Shown here: piece after piece, positions 7,833 through 16,985 of the stretch | Numbering within the stretch: the first letter of the stretch is position 1 | Layout of the letters: every line of letters begins with the position of its first letter | Source of the DNA: JBFGCT01 sp963825565 | Lineage (GTDB): Bacteria > Actinomycetota > Acidimicrobiia > Acidimicrobiales > Ilumatobacteraceae | Direction of reading: 5' to 3' | Assembly (NCBI GenBank): GCA_963825565.1 | Contig: CAWGTW010000009.1 | Coordinates: forward strand, 186,001-250,000 | DNA: 64,000 bases | Notes under the pieces: generated by a model | Told to the model about the DNA's origin: nothing | The model's database searches: none | The model's input: the letters and a program-made list of their open reading frames with translations, nothing else | Translations under genes and position numbers: made by a program

Positions 7833-8834
7833 TCACATGGCGGAGCAGACGGTGTCGGTCATGAGGCGGGCGACCACGTACGGGTCGATGTTGGCGTTCG
7901 GCCGACGGTCCTCGAGGTAGCCCTTCTTGTCCTGGGCGACCTGCCACGGGATGCGGATCGACGCGCCGCGGTCGGACACGCCGTAGCTGAATTGGTCGTG
8001 GCGCTGGGTCTCGTGGGCGCCGGTCAACCGTTCCTCGAGGCCGTGGCCGTAGTTCGCGATGTGCAGGTCGGCCCTCTTGCCGAGCGCCTTGCAGGCCGCC
8101 TCGATGTACTTGTAGCCGCCGTCCTCGCGCATCTCCTTGGTCGAGAAGTTGGTGTGCGCGCCGGCGCCGTTCCAGTCGCCCTTGGCAGGCTTCGGGTCGA
8201 GGGTGGCCGCGACGCCGAAGTCCTCGCCGACGCGGTACAGGAGCCACCGGGCGACCCAGAGCTGGTCGGCGACGTCGAGCAGGCCGAGCGGGCCGACCTG
8301 GAACTCCCACTGACCGGGCATGACCTCGGCGTTGATGCCCGAGATCGACAGGCCGGCCGCGAGGCAGGCGTCGAGGTGGGCCTCGACGATCGGGCGGCCG
8401 TGGATCTCGTCCTCGCCGACCCCGCAGTAGTAGCCGCCCTGGGGCTCGGGGTAGCCGCCGGGCGGGAAACCGTACGGCCGGCCCGCCTTCATCAGGGTGA
8501 ACTCCTGCTCGATGCCGAACATCGGGGCGTGCTTGGCGTACTTCTTGGCGGTGCGGACCGCAGCGGACCGGGTGTTGGTCGGGTGGGGCTTGCCGTCGAC
8601 CAGCATCACCTCGCACATGACGAGCACGTCGTCACCGCCGCGGATCGGGTCGGGGTAGCTGGCGACGGGCTTGAGCACGCAGTCGCTCTTGTCGCCGGTC
8701 GCCTGGTTCGTGCTCGACCCGTCGAAGCCCCAGATGGGGAGTTCGGCGCCGTCCTCCAGGATCTTCGTCTTCGAACGGAGGTGGTTCGTCGGCTCCGTGC
8801 CGTCGATCCAGATGTACTCAGCCTTGTAGACCAC
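7833..8834 (-). CDS. glnII: Glutamine synthetase type II (eukaryote-like)
   Basis: The 333-residue product is clearly GSII: YIWIDGTEP near the N-terminus, WGFDGSSTNQA, EQEFTLM, a GINAEVMPGQWEFQVG segment, the WNGAGAHTNFST ATP site and a C-terminal DRRPNANIDPY. The GTG start at 8834 is set by GAGGA six bases upstream. GSII works in ammonium assimilation, usually under nitrogen limitation, and in streptomycetes it is a GlnR target. It precedes glnA and glnR on the same strand, with a hairpin in the 222-base gap. Confidence 0.95.
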   Translation of the reverse strand: MVYKAEYIWIDGTEPTNHLRSKTKILEDGAELPIWGFDGSSTNQATGDKSDCVLKPVASYPDPIRGGDDVLVMCEVMLVDGKPHPTNTRSAAVRTAKKYAKHAPMFGIEQEFTLMKAGRPYGFPPGGYPEPQGGYYCGVGEDEIHGRPIVEAHLDACLAAGLSISGINAEVMPGQWEFQVGPLGLLDVADQLWVARWLLYRVGEDFGVAATLDPKPAKGDWNGAGAHTNFSTKEMREDGGYKYIEAACKALGKRADLHIANYGHGLEERLTGAHETQRHDQFSYGVSDRGASIRIPWQVAQDKKGYLEDRRPNANIDPYVVARLMTDTVCSAM

Positions 8835-8858
8835 GGATGTCCTCAATCTGTTGGTGGA

Positions 8859-8882
8859 GGGCGGCGCGAGTGAGCGCCGCCC
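8859..8882 (-). promoter_or_regulatory. Hairpin in the glnII 5' leader
   Basis: GGGCGGCGC (8859-8867) pairs perfectly with GCGCCGCCC (8874-8882), 6-base loop, ending 24 bases before the glnII GTG. A 9-bp GC stem this close to the start may limit transcription or ribosome loading; the role is inferred. Confidence 0.4.
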
Positions 8883-8980
8883 GATGGCGTGCGAAATGGT
8901 CGCAGCGGGCGATTGCCGAGCCGTTGCTCGATCGTGAATGCTGTGTGAACACGCACGGGCGCCGCCCGGCGCGGCGCCGC

Positions 8981-9015
8981 ATGATCTGTTCGGGGTCGGG
9001 CGCCACACAGATCAT
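8981..9015. repeat. Inverted repeat in the glnII / sugar-dehydrogenase divergent region
   Basis: ATGATCTGT (8981-8989) and ACAGATCAT (9007-9015) are perfect 9-bp arms. The inner minus-strand 18-mer GGCGCCCGACCCCGAACA recurs exactly at 48047-48064. It sits between two divergent starts, so it could be an operator or a dispersed repeat. Confidence 0.5.
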
Positions 9016-9081
9016 CGACGGGTGAAGCAGAACGGGCGTGCGCTTCTCGGTCGGTGACCTCACCGGCGGTGGGCGCGCTAC

Positions 9082-9087
9082 TACGTT
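9082..9087 (+). promoter_or_regulatory. Leaderless -10 box TACGTT
   Basis: TACGTT ends 7 bases before the ATG at 9095, which begins a clean signal peptide, and so supports that start over the upstream one at 9038. Confidence 0.5.
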
Positions 9088-9094
9088 CTGGCCG

Positions 9095-11431
9095 ATGCGC
9101 CGTCCGCTCATGTCCCTGCTCCTCGCCGTCCCGATGCTGGTCACGCTGGCGACCGGAGCGGGGTCGCCGGTCGCGGAGGCGCTACCGCCCGGATTCTCCG
9201 ATCAGGCGGTCGCGACCGTCGCCCGGCCGACCGCGGTCGAGTCGTTGCCGAACGGACGGATCGTGGTGCTCGAGCAGCACACGGGGCGCGTCCGGCTGAT
9301 CACCACCGCCACCGGCGTGCTCCGGCCAGGCTTCGCGCTCGACCTGCAGGTGTGCACCGGTGGTGAGCAGGGGCTGCTCGGGTTCACCGAGGACCCCGAC
9401 TTCTCGGCGAACGGGCGGGTCTACGTCTTCTACACCACCCCGGTCGGTGGGGCGTGCCGCAACCGGGTCAGCTCGTTCACGATGTCCGGCGACGTGATCG
9501 CCCCCTCCAGCGAGCAGGTGTTGCTCGAGATCGCAACGGTGAGGACGAACCACAACGGTGGCGACCTCGAGGTCGGCAACGACGGCGCGCTGTACGTCTC
9601 GGTCGGCGACGGCGGTGCCGATCCCCGAGGGAACTCCGGATCGGGTGGGAGCAACGATGCCGCCCAGGACCTGAGCATCCTGCACGGCAAGATCCTGCGG
9701 CTGAACCGGTTCACGGGGCGGGCGGCTTCGGGCAATCCGTTCGTCGATCACCCGAACGGGTTCGATTGCGGCAGCACCATCGGCTTCCCGTCGATCTCCT
9801 CGGTGTGCCGGGAGATCTTCGCCGACGGGCTGCGCAACCCGTACCGGTTCGCGTTCGACCCCAACACCACCGCCACTCGGTTCTTCATCAACGACGTCGG
9901 CCAGAGCGCTTACGAGGAGGTCAACGACGGGATCGCCGGCGCGAACTACGGCTGGAACGCCTGCGAGGGTCCGTGCGGCGGGCTCGGTCTGACCGATCCG
10001 GTCGCGGCGTATCCACGGAGCGAGGGCCAGTACATCACCGGCGGAGCGTTCGTACCCGACGGTGGGTGGCCGAGCGAGTACGACGGCGGGTACCTCTTCG
10101 CCGACGGCGGATCCGATCGCATCTGGCTCCGTCGCGCCGACGGGTCCGTCGACTTCGCCAACCCGTTCGTCACCGACCGATCCGCCATCGCCGACATGGC
10201 GTTCGTCCTCGAGCCGGGCGGCTGGGCGCTCTATTACACCCAGGTGTACAGCAATCAGGTCCGCAAGATCACCCACGCGACGTCGCCGTCGACACCGGTC
10301 GGGCCGTTGGTCTACGAGCGCCTGGCGACCGCGACGCGCCCGTTCGACAGCCGGACCGCGTCGCCGCCGGCGCGCCTTCGCGGTGGCCGCACCCGGCTGA
10401 TCGAGCTCGGACCCGAAGCGGTTGGAGCCCGAGCCGCGCTGGTCAACGTCACCTTCGCCAGCCCGTCCTCGACGACGTTCGCAACGGCGTGGGAGCCGCG
10501 TACGACGCGTCCCGCGACCTCGAACGTCAACGCGCTCGCCGGCGAGGACGTCGCCAACGCCTCGATCGTGCCGGTCGACGATCGGGGTCGTGTCGTCCTC
10601 TACACGGATGCGACCTCGGATGTCATCGTCGACCTGCTCGGCGTGTTCGTCGACGCGCCCGGGGCACGTGCAGCCGGCCGGTTCCAGGCGGCCCAGACGC
10701 AGCGGCTCGTCGACACCCGCCAACCGTCCGGCCCTGCGAACGAGTACGTCCGCAACGGTGCCGTGGTCGACGTGCCGATCGCGTCGAAGGCGGGCGTGCC
10801 CGCCGGTGGTGTCGATGCGGTGGCGCTCATCGTCGCTGCGATCTCTCCGCCCGGCCCGAGTGCGGGATGGCTGGCCGCCTACGCCGGCGGCTCGAACCGC
10901 CCTGCATCGTCGAACGTCAACGTCAACGGCGATGCCGATGTCAGGACCAACCTCGTTGTCGTACCGCTCGGCGTCGACGGCTCGGTCGACCTCTACCTCT
11001 TCAACGTGGCCGACGTGATCGTGGAGGTGGTCGGGTGGTTCACCGACGGCACGGTGGTCCCCGCCGGATCCGGGCGATTCCACCTCAACGCCCCGACCCG
11101 GGAGGTCGACTCCCGAAACGGGATCGGGTTCGGACCGCTCGACCATCTCGAGCTCCAGCCGTTTAATCCGGCGTCGGTGCCTGACTCCGCGTCAGCGGTC
11201 GCCCAGAACCTGACCTTCGCCCCGACCGGGGGTTGGGGGTTCGTCGGTGCGCTGGCCGGGCCGACCGCCCCGCTGGTGACCAACCTGAACGGCACGGCGC
11301 CCGGCCAGACCCGGGCGGCGCTCTCGATCACGCCGCTCGACGCGACCGGCGCGGAGACGTTCAGGGCCGCCAGCCCGATCAACCTGCGACCGCACCAACT
11401 CCTCGTCGACGTGTACGGCTACTTCGAGTAG
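9095..11431 (+). CDS. Secreted PQQ-type glucose/sorbosone dehydrogenase with C-terminal DTR modules
   Basis: A 778-residue exported protein. The signal peptide covers residues 1-30 (LMSLLLAVPMLVTLATGAG). The first half is a soluble glucose dehydrogenase-like beta-propeller: GEQGLLGFTEDPDF, TNHNGGDLEVGNDGALYVSVGDGG, ADGLRNPYRFAFDP, NYGWNACEG. From about residue 400 come three related modules with 'DSR/DTR' openings and VIVDLLGVF / VIVEVVGWF / LLVDVYGYF ends. The same module occurs in the secreted protein at 31422. The modules are probably surface or carbohydrate-binding. It likely oxidises a sugar outside the cell; the substrate is unknown. Confidence 0.85.
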   Translation: MRRPLMSLLLAVPMLVTLATGAGSPVAEALPPGFSDQAVATVARPTAVESLPNGRIVVLEQHTGRVRLITTATGVLRPGFALDLQVCTGGEQGLLGFTEDPDFSANGRVYVFYTTPVGGACRNRVSSFTMSGDVIAPSSEQVLLEIATVRTNHNGGDLEVGNDGALYVSVGDGGADPRGNSGSGGSNDAAQDLSILHGKILRLNRFTGRAASGNPFVDHPNGFDCGSTIGFPSISSVCREIFADGLRNPYRFAFDPNTTATRFFINDVGQSAYEEVNDGIAGANYGWNACEGPCGGLGLTDPVAAYPRSEGQYITGGAFVPDGGWPSEYDGGYLFADGGSDRIWLRRADGSVDFANPFVTDRSAIADMAFVLEPGGWALYYTQVYSNQVRKITHATSPSTPVGPLVYERLATATRPFDSRTASPPARLRGGRTRLIELGPEAVGARAALVNVTFASPSSTTFATAWEPRTTRPATSNVNALAGEDVANASIVPVDDRGRVVLYTDATSDVIVDLLGVFVDAPGARAAGRFQAAQTQRLVDTRQPSGPANEYVRNGAVVDVPIASKAGVPAGGVDAVALIVAAISPPGPSAGWLAAYAGGSNRPASSNVNVNGDADVRTNLVVVPLGVDGSVDLYLFNVADVIVEVVGWFTDGTVVPAGSGRFHLNAPTREVDSRNGIGFGPLDHLELQPFNPASVPDSASAVAQNLTFAPTGGWGFVGALAGPTAPLVTNLNGTAPGQTRAALSITPLDATGAETFRAASPINLRPHQLLVDVYGYFE

Positions 11432-11471
11432 CGGTCGCCGGGGCGGCCGGCGATCCGACCATGCGTGCCGC

Positions 11472-14031
11472 TCAGTCGCCTTGGACGACCTGGGTGGTGA
11501 GCTGCGGGTCGGCCTCGATCTGCCCGTCGGAGAAGGCGACCGACCGCCAGTTCTTCTCGCCGAATCGCACGGTCTGCACCTCGAACAGCGGCGATTCGCG
11601 ATCGCCGGTTTCGCCGTACGTCAGGATCGACCAGGCCTGCGGTTCGCCGGTCGAGTAGTCGACGGCGAACACGAAGCTGGTGCCGTAGTTCACGGGGTGG
11701 CCCTCGCCGCGCAGCACCGCACCGGGGACGACGGGATCGCCACGGGTCGGCTGCGGTTCGGTCGAGGAGTCGTTGCCCGACCAGGTGACGATGTTGGTGA
11801 CGCCCTCGGTGCCGTTGCCGCCATGGACCGGGACACGGTTGCCCGATCGCTCGGTGAACTGTGCGGCGCCGAGGGTCGAGTCGACGGCGAAGCCGGCCTT
11901 GGTCAGGATCCGTACGGCGTTGGCGAGCGAGTCGAGCAGCGGAGCCAGGTCGCCGGTGACCACGCCGGGGGTGACGGTCGGTGCGGTGGGATCGAACGGA
12001 TCGTCGAACAGTGCCCCGGCGCCGCGGAAATCATCGCTCGAGAACTGGTTCATCATCTCCCGCCAGATCAACGGGCCGGCGCGGTCGAGGTCGTACCGGC
12101 CGTCCCAGGCATCGAGGACGTCGCAGGCCGCGGTCAGGTCGACCGCCTCGGCCGCGAGCACGACCACGCCCTCGTCGTCGACGACTTCGTCGACCTCGAC
12201 GACCGGGACGAAGCGGCAGGCGTCGACGACCCGCTGGCGGAGCAACAGCGCGGTCCTGGCGGTGTTGTCGAAGGCCGCGTCGCGCAGTTCGACGCCCGAC
12301 CACAAGCCGTCGTCGCCGGCGATTCCGAGGGGGTTGTCGGCGGCGAGCACCGCCGCGTTCTGGCGGGTCCGCATCGACAGCGGCGTGTCCCGCTCGCCGT
12401 GCAGGATCGAGAAGTCGCCGTCGATCGTGAACTCGTTGTTCGGGACCCAGTAGCTGTCGTTGGCGTTGAAGACGTAGTCGGTCGTGACGACCTGCGGCTG
12501 CTCGTCGAACGGCACGAGCCCGGGGTCGCGGGCGCCGGGTACCACCTCCCACCGGAACACGCTGTCGGAGCCGTCGAGGACGACGACGCCGTTGTCGTAG
12601 CCGAGCTTGGTGATCGGGTCGTTCGCCAGCTTCTCCCGGAACAGCAGCTCCGCCTCGGCGCTCAGGTTGGGCGTCGCCGCGGTGTCGGCATACCACACCC
12701 GGCCGTCGGCCCCGGCCGCGATCGTGTTGAACAGCGGGATGCCCTGATACGTCCGCTGCGCCTCGATCAACTCGTCGAGCGATCCGGCCCGGTCCATCGC
12801 CGCGTACTGCTCGACGAACGCGCTCGTTGTCGATGTTGGCATCCCGGTAGGTGAGCACGGTCGTGTCGGTCCAGCCGAGGCCGGGGAAATCGAGGATCGG
12901 CCCGTACTCGCTGCGCCAGAGCGTGCGCGTCTCGGAATCGATCGTGCCGTCGGCGCGCAGGATGTCGATCGAGTAGTCGGTCGAGGTCATCGGCGTCGAC
13001 ACGCCGTCGACGAGATAGGACGTCGGCGACGCGGGATCGAGCGTGAGCAGGTACGCGGTCATCCGCTTGCCGGCCGACACGGTGTGCGACCAGGCGACGC
13101 CTTCGGTGAACCCGATGCCGACGCCGGGCAGCCCGACGAGTTGCGCCCCGTAGACGTCGAGCTCGCCCGGTACGGTGAGGTGCACCTCGGCGAAGCGCAA
13201 CTCGCCCTCCCACGGGAAGTGCGGGTTGCCGACGAGCAGCGCGCCCTCCCCGCTCTCGGTGCGGTCCTTGCCGATCGCCCACGCATTGCTGCCGAGGTCG
13301 AGCGGGGCGAGTACTCCGAAGTCCGGCACGCCGGGTCGGTCGGAGGTCGGTCGGCCGGGGCCGAACCCGCTCACCGCCGGCTCGTCGGCAGGCGGTTGCG
13401 CGGACGGGATGAACTCGGCGACGCGGGCGCTGCTGGCGAGCAGCGCCACCGAACGGGCGTAGGCGTAGACCTCGACCGGTTGGATCGGCCGGACCCACTC
13501 GGCATCGCTGCACCAACCGTTGAGCCCGGCCGAGCCTGCGTCGTTGACGTACCCGTTCCACCCTGCGGTGAACGACTCGAACTGCTCGACCACCTCGGCC
13601 GACGCGGCGTCGAAGTCGGCCCGTGCGATGTCGGCGATACCGATCGCCCGCCAGGCGAAGTCGCTCTCGACGTTGGCCCCGTCCTCGCCGGGTCCGAGCG
13701 TGGCGGCCCGGACGCCCTCGACCTTGAGGATCTGGTCGAGGAGCGTGCAGCCGTGGTCTTCGGCGCTGACCCAGCCCTGGCCGAACGCCACGTCGGAGAC
13801 GTCCTCGCCGGCGATGTGTGCGACACCATCGGTGGTGCGCCTGATCGTCGCCTGGTACCGGGGAGGCACGAGCGTGGTGGTCGTGGTCGACGACGTGGTC
13901 GTCGTCGTCGTCGAACTGGTCGTGGTCGTCGTGTCCGGCGACGTCGGCAGCGGGATCGACTCCTGCCCCTCGCTCGGCGTACACGAGGCTGCGAGCATCG
14001 CTCCCACTACCGCCGCATACCTCCAACGCAC
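11472..14031 (-). pseudogene. Penicillin acylase-family (Ntn) lipoprotein, split by a +1 frameshift
   Basis: Together the two frames encode an S45 Ntn-hydrolase of about 850 residues. It starts at GTG 14031 with a lipoprotein signal (WRYAAVVGAMLAASC), then a Thr/Ser-rich linker, then RTTDGVAHIAGEDVSDVAFGQGW. The self-processing nucleophile is Ser in LGSNAWAIG (codon 13288-13290). The frame breaks near 12819-12824 after YRDANIDNE; deleting one base joins it to AFVEQYAAMD and runs on to the stop at 11472. Family members cleave amides such as penicillins or acyl-homoserine lactones. Total length is one base over a multiple of three, consistent with a single insertion or a read error. Confidence 0.85.
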
Positions 14032-14143
14032 TGCTGCAATAGTGCCAGATCCGCGGCGCGCTCGGGCACCGAGGACCGGAGAAACTCCCAGGTCGGCGGT
14101 ATCGCGAGCGGCGACGCCACCCGGCGGCGCGCCCGGCGGCCGG

Positions 14144-14149
14144 TAACCT
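14144..14149 (+). promoter_or_regulatory. Leaderless -10 box TAACCT of nadE
   Basis: TAACCT ends 6 bases before the nadE GTG at 14156, fitting a leaderless mRNA. Confidence 0.5.
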
Positions 14150-14155
14150 TGCCGC

Positions 14156-15874
14156 GTGACCGTGCTGCGTGTTGCGCTCGCCCAGCTCAATCCGACCGTC
14201 GGCGACCTGGAGGGCAACCTCGCGCTGCTCATCGACGCGTACGACCGCGCCGACGCAGCCGGCTGCGACATCGTCGCCTTTCCGGAGCTGTCCGTCACCG
14301 GCTATCCGCCCGAGGACCTGGTGCTGAAGCCGGGGTTCGTCGACGACAACCGCGAGATGCTCGCCAAGCTGGCGGCGCGGACCCGGCGCTGTGCGGCGGT
14401 GGTCGGGTTCGTCGACCAGGACCGCGACCTGCACAACGCTGCGGCGGTCTGCGCCAACGGCGACGTGCTCGGCACGTACCACAAACGGTTGCTGCCCAAC
14501 ACGGCGGTGTTCGACGAGCAGCGCTACTTCACCGCCGGCTACGAGTCCGACCCGCTCGAGCTCTACGTGATCGGCGGCGTCAAGGTGGGCGTCTCGATCT
14601 GCGAGGACATCTGGAGCCCGTTCGGGGCGCTGGCCGAACAGGCCGCAGCCGGCGCGGAGCTCAACATCAACATCAACGGTTCGCCCTTCTGCACGGGCAA
14701 GGGCCAGGTTCGGGAGCGGATGCTGGCGACCCGAGCCGCCGATGCCCATTGCGCGGTCGTCTACGTCAACCAGGTCGGCGGCCAGGACGAACTGGTCTTC
14801 GACGGCGGTTCGCTCGTGTTCGACCACGAGGGTCGGCTGCTCGCCCGAGGCGGGCAGTTCGTCGACGAGCTGCTGATCGTCGACGTGCCGATCCCGCCGG
14901 TCTACCGCAAGCGGTTGCTCGACCCTCGGGGACGGGTGACCGAGGCGCTCCTGCCGGCGGTCGAGGTGTCGATGGCGCCGGTCACCCGGGACGAGCCGCT
15001 CGCCTCACCGATCGCCGAGCCGTTCGAGCCCGATCGGGAGCTGTACGAGGCGCTCGTGCTCGGCACGCGCGACTACTGCGTGAAGAACGGGTTCACCGAT
15101 GTGGTGATCGGGCTGTCCGGTGGGATCGATTCGACCCTGGTTGCCGTGATCGCTGCCGATGCGCTCGGCCCCGACCACGTGCACGGGGTGTCGATGCCGT
15201 CGCGTTACTCGTCCGACCACTCCAAGTCCGACGCGCGGGCGCTGGCGGAGAACCTCGGGATCGAGTACCGGACGATCTCGATCGAACCGGCGTTCCAGGC
15301 ATACCTCGACGTGCTCGGACCCTCCTTCGCCGGCCGCGAGCCGGGGCTGACCTACGAGAACCTCCAGAGCCGGTGTCGCGGGCAACTCCTGATGGCGCTG
15401 TCCAACGAGTTCGGATGGATGGTGCTCACCACCGGCAACAAGAGCGAGATGGCGGTCGGCTACTTCACGATCTACGGCGACTCGGTCGGCGGGTACGCGG
15501 TGATCAAGGACGTACTCAAGACCCGTGTCTACGACCTGTGCAGGTACGTCAACCGGCGGGAGGGCCGCGCCGTGATCCCCGAGGGCGTGATCACCAAGCC
15601 GCCGTCGGCCGAGCTGCGCCCTGACCAGCGCGACGACCAGAGCCTGCCGGCCTACGAGGTGCTCGACCCGATCCTCGAGCTGTACGTCGAACACGACCGG
15701 ACCGCGGGCGAGATCATCGAGCAGGGCTACGACGAGGCGGTCGTCCGGCGGGTGACCCGGCTGGTCGACGTCGCGGAGTACAAGCGCCGCCAGTGCCCAC
15801 CGGGCGTACGGGTCAGCCGCAAGGCGTTCGGCAAGGACCGCCGCCTGCCGATCACCAACGGCTACCGCGGCTGA
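14156..15874 (+). CDS. nadE: Glutamine-dependent NAD+ synthetase
   Basis: Last step of NAD synthesis: nicotinate adenine dinucleotide + Gln + ATP to NAD+. The 572-residue product has an N-terminal nitrilase-type glutaminase domain with the Glu-Lys-Cys set (FPELSVTGYPPEDL, HKRLLPN, SICEDIWSP) and a C-terminal synthetase domain with the PP-loop GLSGGIDSTL and TTGNKSEMAVGY. Length and architecture match the two-domain actinobacterial enzyme. The GTG start follows a TAACCT box by 6 bases. It stands alone, followed by the palindromic repeats. Confidence 0.95.
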   Translation: MTVLRVALAQLNPTVGDLEGNLALLIDAYDRADAAGCDIVAFPELSVTGYPPEDLVLKPGFVDDNREMLAKLAARTRRCAAVVGFVDQDRDLHNAAAVCANGDVLGTYHKRLLPNTAVFDEQRYFTAGYESDPLELYVIGGVKVGVSICEDIWSPFGALAEQAAAGAELNININGSPFCTGKGQVRERMLATRAADAHCAVVYVNQVGGQDELVFDGGSLVFDHEGRLLARGGQFVDELLIVDVPIPPVYRKRLLDPRGRVTEALLPAVEVSMAPVTRDEPLASPIAEPFEPDRELYEALVLGTRDYCVKNGFTDVVIGLSGGIDSTLVAVIAADALGPDHVHGVSMPSRYSSDHSKSDARALAENLGIEYRTISIEPAFQAYLDVLGPSFAGREPGLTYENLQSRCRGQLLMALSNEFGWMVLTTGNKSEMAVGYFTIYGDSVGGYAVIKDVLKTRVYDLCRYVNRREGRAVIPEGVITKPPSAELRPDQRDDQSLPAYEVLDPILELYVEHDRTAGEIIEQGYDEAVVRRVTRLVDVAEYKRRQCPPGVRVSRKAFGKDRRLPITNGYRG

Positions 15875-15926
15875 GCCGGATCGTCCGGTTCGCCCAGTCC
15901 GCAGCGCCGTTCCACCCCGGTCCAGC

Positions 15927-15976
15927 GATTTGCGTGACCGAACACCCCGAGGATCACCATGTTCGGTCACCGAGAT
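15927..15976. repeat. Long palindromic element, copy A
   Basis: GTGACCGAAC (15934-15943) pairs with GTTCGGTCAC (15961-15970). It is the first of three neighbouring copies downstream of nadE; its loop differs from copies B and C. Confidence 0.7.
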
Positions 15977-15983
15977 CCCGACC

Positions 15984-16033
15984 GATTTGTGTGACCGAAG
16001 ACGTCGGTGGTCGTGATGTTCGGTCACACAGAT
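15984..16033. repeat. Long palindromic element, copy B
   Basis: TGTGTGACCGAA (15988-15999) pairs perfectly with TTCGGTCACACA (16019-16030) around a 19-base loop. The 45 bases 15989-16033 are identical to copy C, 71 bases on. Confidence 0.75.
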
Positions 16034-16054
16034 CCCGGGACGGGCTCGTCGAGT

Positions 16055-16104
16055 GGTTCGTGTGACCGAAGACGTCGGTGGTCGTGATGTTCGGTCACAC
16101 AGAT
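16055..16104. repeat. Long palindromic element, copy C
   Basis: GTGTGACCGAA (16060-16070) pairs with TTCGGTCACAC (16090-16100), loop identical to copy B. It ends 15 bases before the likely start of the Nudix gene. Confidence 0.75.
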
Positions 16105-16118
16105 GTGCGCAGGCGCGG

Positions 16119-16928
16119 GTGGCGGCGCGGTTCGTTCGGGATCGTTTCGCACTGTCATCGTGGGGCATCGACGATCGGACCGACACCGACCCCCAGCACG
16201 TGCAGCCGCTCGTGTTCGACGCCTCGCGACACGCCTCGATCGCGGCCAACCTCGCGCGACATGATCGGCGGGAACTCCCGCTGGCCGGTCACCGTCACGC
16301 CGCGGTGGCGATCCTCATCGTCGACTCCGTGGTCGGCTCCGACGGGCACGACCCGCACCGGGCCACCGCCGAGGACATGGCGGTGATCCCCTCGGACGTC
16401 TCCGGGCTCGACGGGCGGATGGCCGACGTCGCCGGTGGGGCGTCGTTCGTGCTGTGCCGCCGCAGCGCAGGGTTGAACAGGCACGCTGCGCAGTGGGCTC
16501 TTCCCGGCGGCCGGGTCGACGACGGCGAGACGGCGATCGACGCCGCGCTGCGCGAGACGCGCGAGGAGGTCGGCGTCGATCTCGATGCCGGGTCCGTGCT
16601 CGGCCTGCTCGACGACTACGCGACCCGTTCGGGGTACGTGATCACCCCGGTCGTCGTGTGGGGTGGTGTTGGCGTCATGCTCGACCCGAATCCCGACGAG
16701 GTGCTCGCCGCGTACCGCATCGGGCTGCACCAGCTGCTCCGGCCGGACTCGCCCCGGTTCGTGTCGATCCCCGAGAGCGACCGGCCGGTCGTGCAGGTGC
16801 CGCTCGGCGGCGATCTCGTCCACGCCCCGACCGGTGCGCTTCTGGTGCAGTTCCGCTGGGTTGCGCTCGAGGGCCGCGTCGGCGAGCGCGTCGACCACTT
16901 CGAACAACCGGTGTTCGCCTGGGGGTGA
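16119..16928 (+). CDS. Nudix hydrolase
   Basis: The Nudix box GGRVDDGETAIDAALRETREEVGV lies at about residues 131-154 and fits GX5EX7REUXEEXGU. The fold with a CoA-pyrophosphatase-like extent (about 269 aa) suggests cleavage of a nucleoside diphosphate derivative; the substrate is not readable. The frame stays open upstream through repeat copy C, so I chose the GTG at 16119, just past the palindrome; a GTG at 16053 is possible but would translate the repeat. The product precedes dut, which is convergent. Confidence 0.8.
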   Translation: MAARFVRDRFALSSWGIDDRTDTDPQHVQPLVFDASRHASIAANLARHDRRELPLAGHRHAAVAILIVDSVVGSDGHDPHRATAEDMAVIPSDVSGLDGRMADVAGGASFVLCRRSAGLNRHAAQWALPGGRVDDGETAIDAALRETREEVGVDLDAGSVLGLLDDYATRSGYVITPVVVWGGVGVMLDPNPDEVLAAYRIGLHQLLRPDSPRFVSIPESDRPVVQVPLGGDLVHAPTGALLVQFRWVALEGRVGERVDHFEQPVFAWG

Positions 16929-16965
16929 CCGGCCCCGGCCGATCCGGTCGGTGCCTGCGCCGTTT

Positions 16966-16978
16966 GGTGTCTGACCCC
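16966..16978. repeat. GGTGTC-T-GACCCC half-palindrome
   Basis: An imperfect GGnGTCnGACnCC element in the Nudix/dut convergent gap, followed by CGAACCGATCA, which partly resembles the repeat at 8981 and 48037. Confidence 0.35.
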
Positions 16979-16985
16979 GAACCGA

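Noticed and set aside
6693..8873. Plus-strand open frame spanning glnA and glnII
   Set aside because: Mirrors the codons of two glutamine synthetases; Val/Asp/Arg-rich shadow without motifs.
15927..16104. CRISPR-like array (three near-regular repeats)
   Set aside because: Spacing is irregular (57 and 71 bases), the repeats are long palindromes whose internal loops are also duplicated, and no cas genes are present.
16053..16118. N-terminal extension of the Nudix protein from GTG 16053
   Set aside because: Would translate the palindromic repeat copy C; the downstream GTG at 16119 is more plausible.
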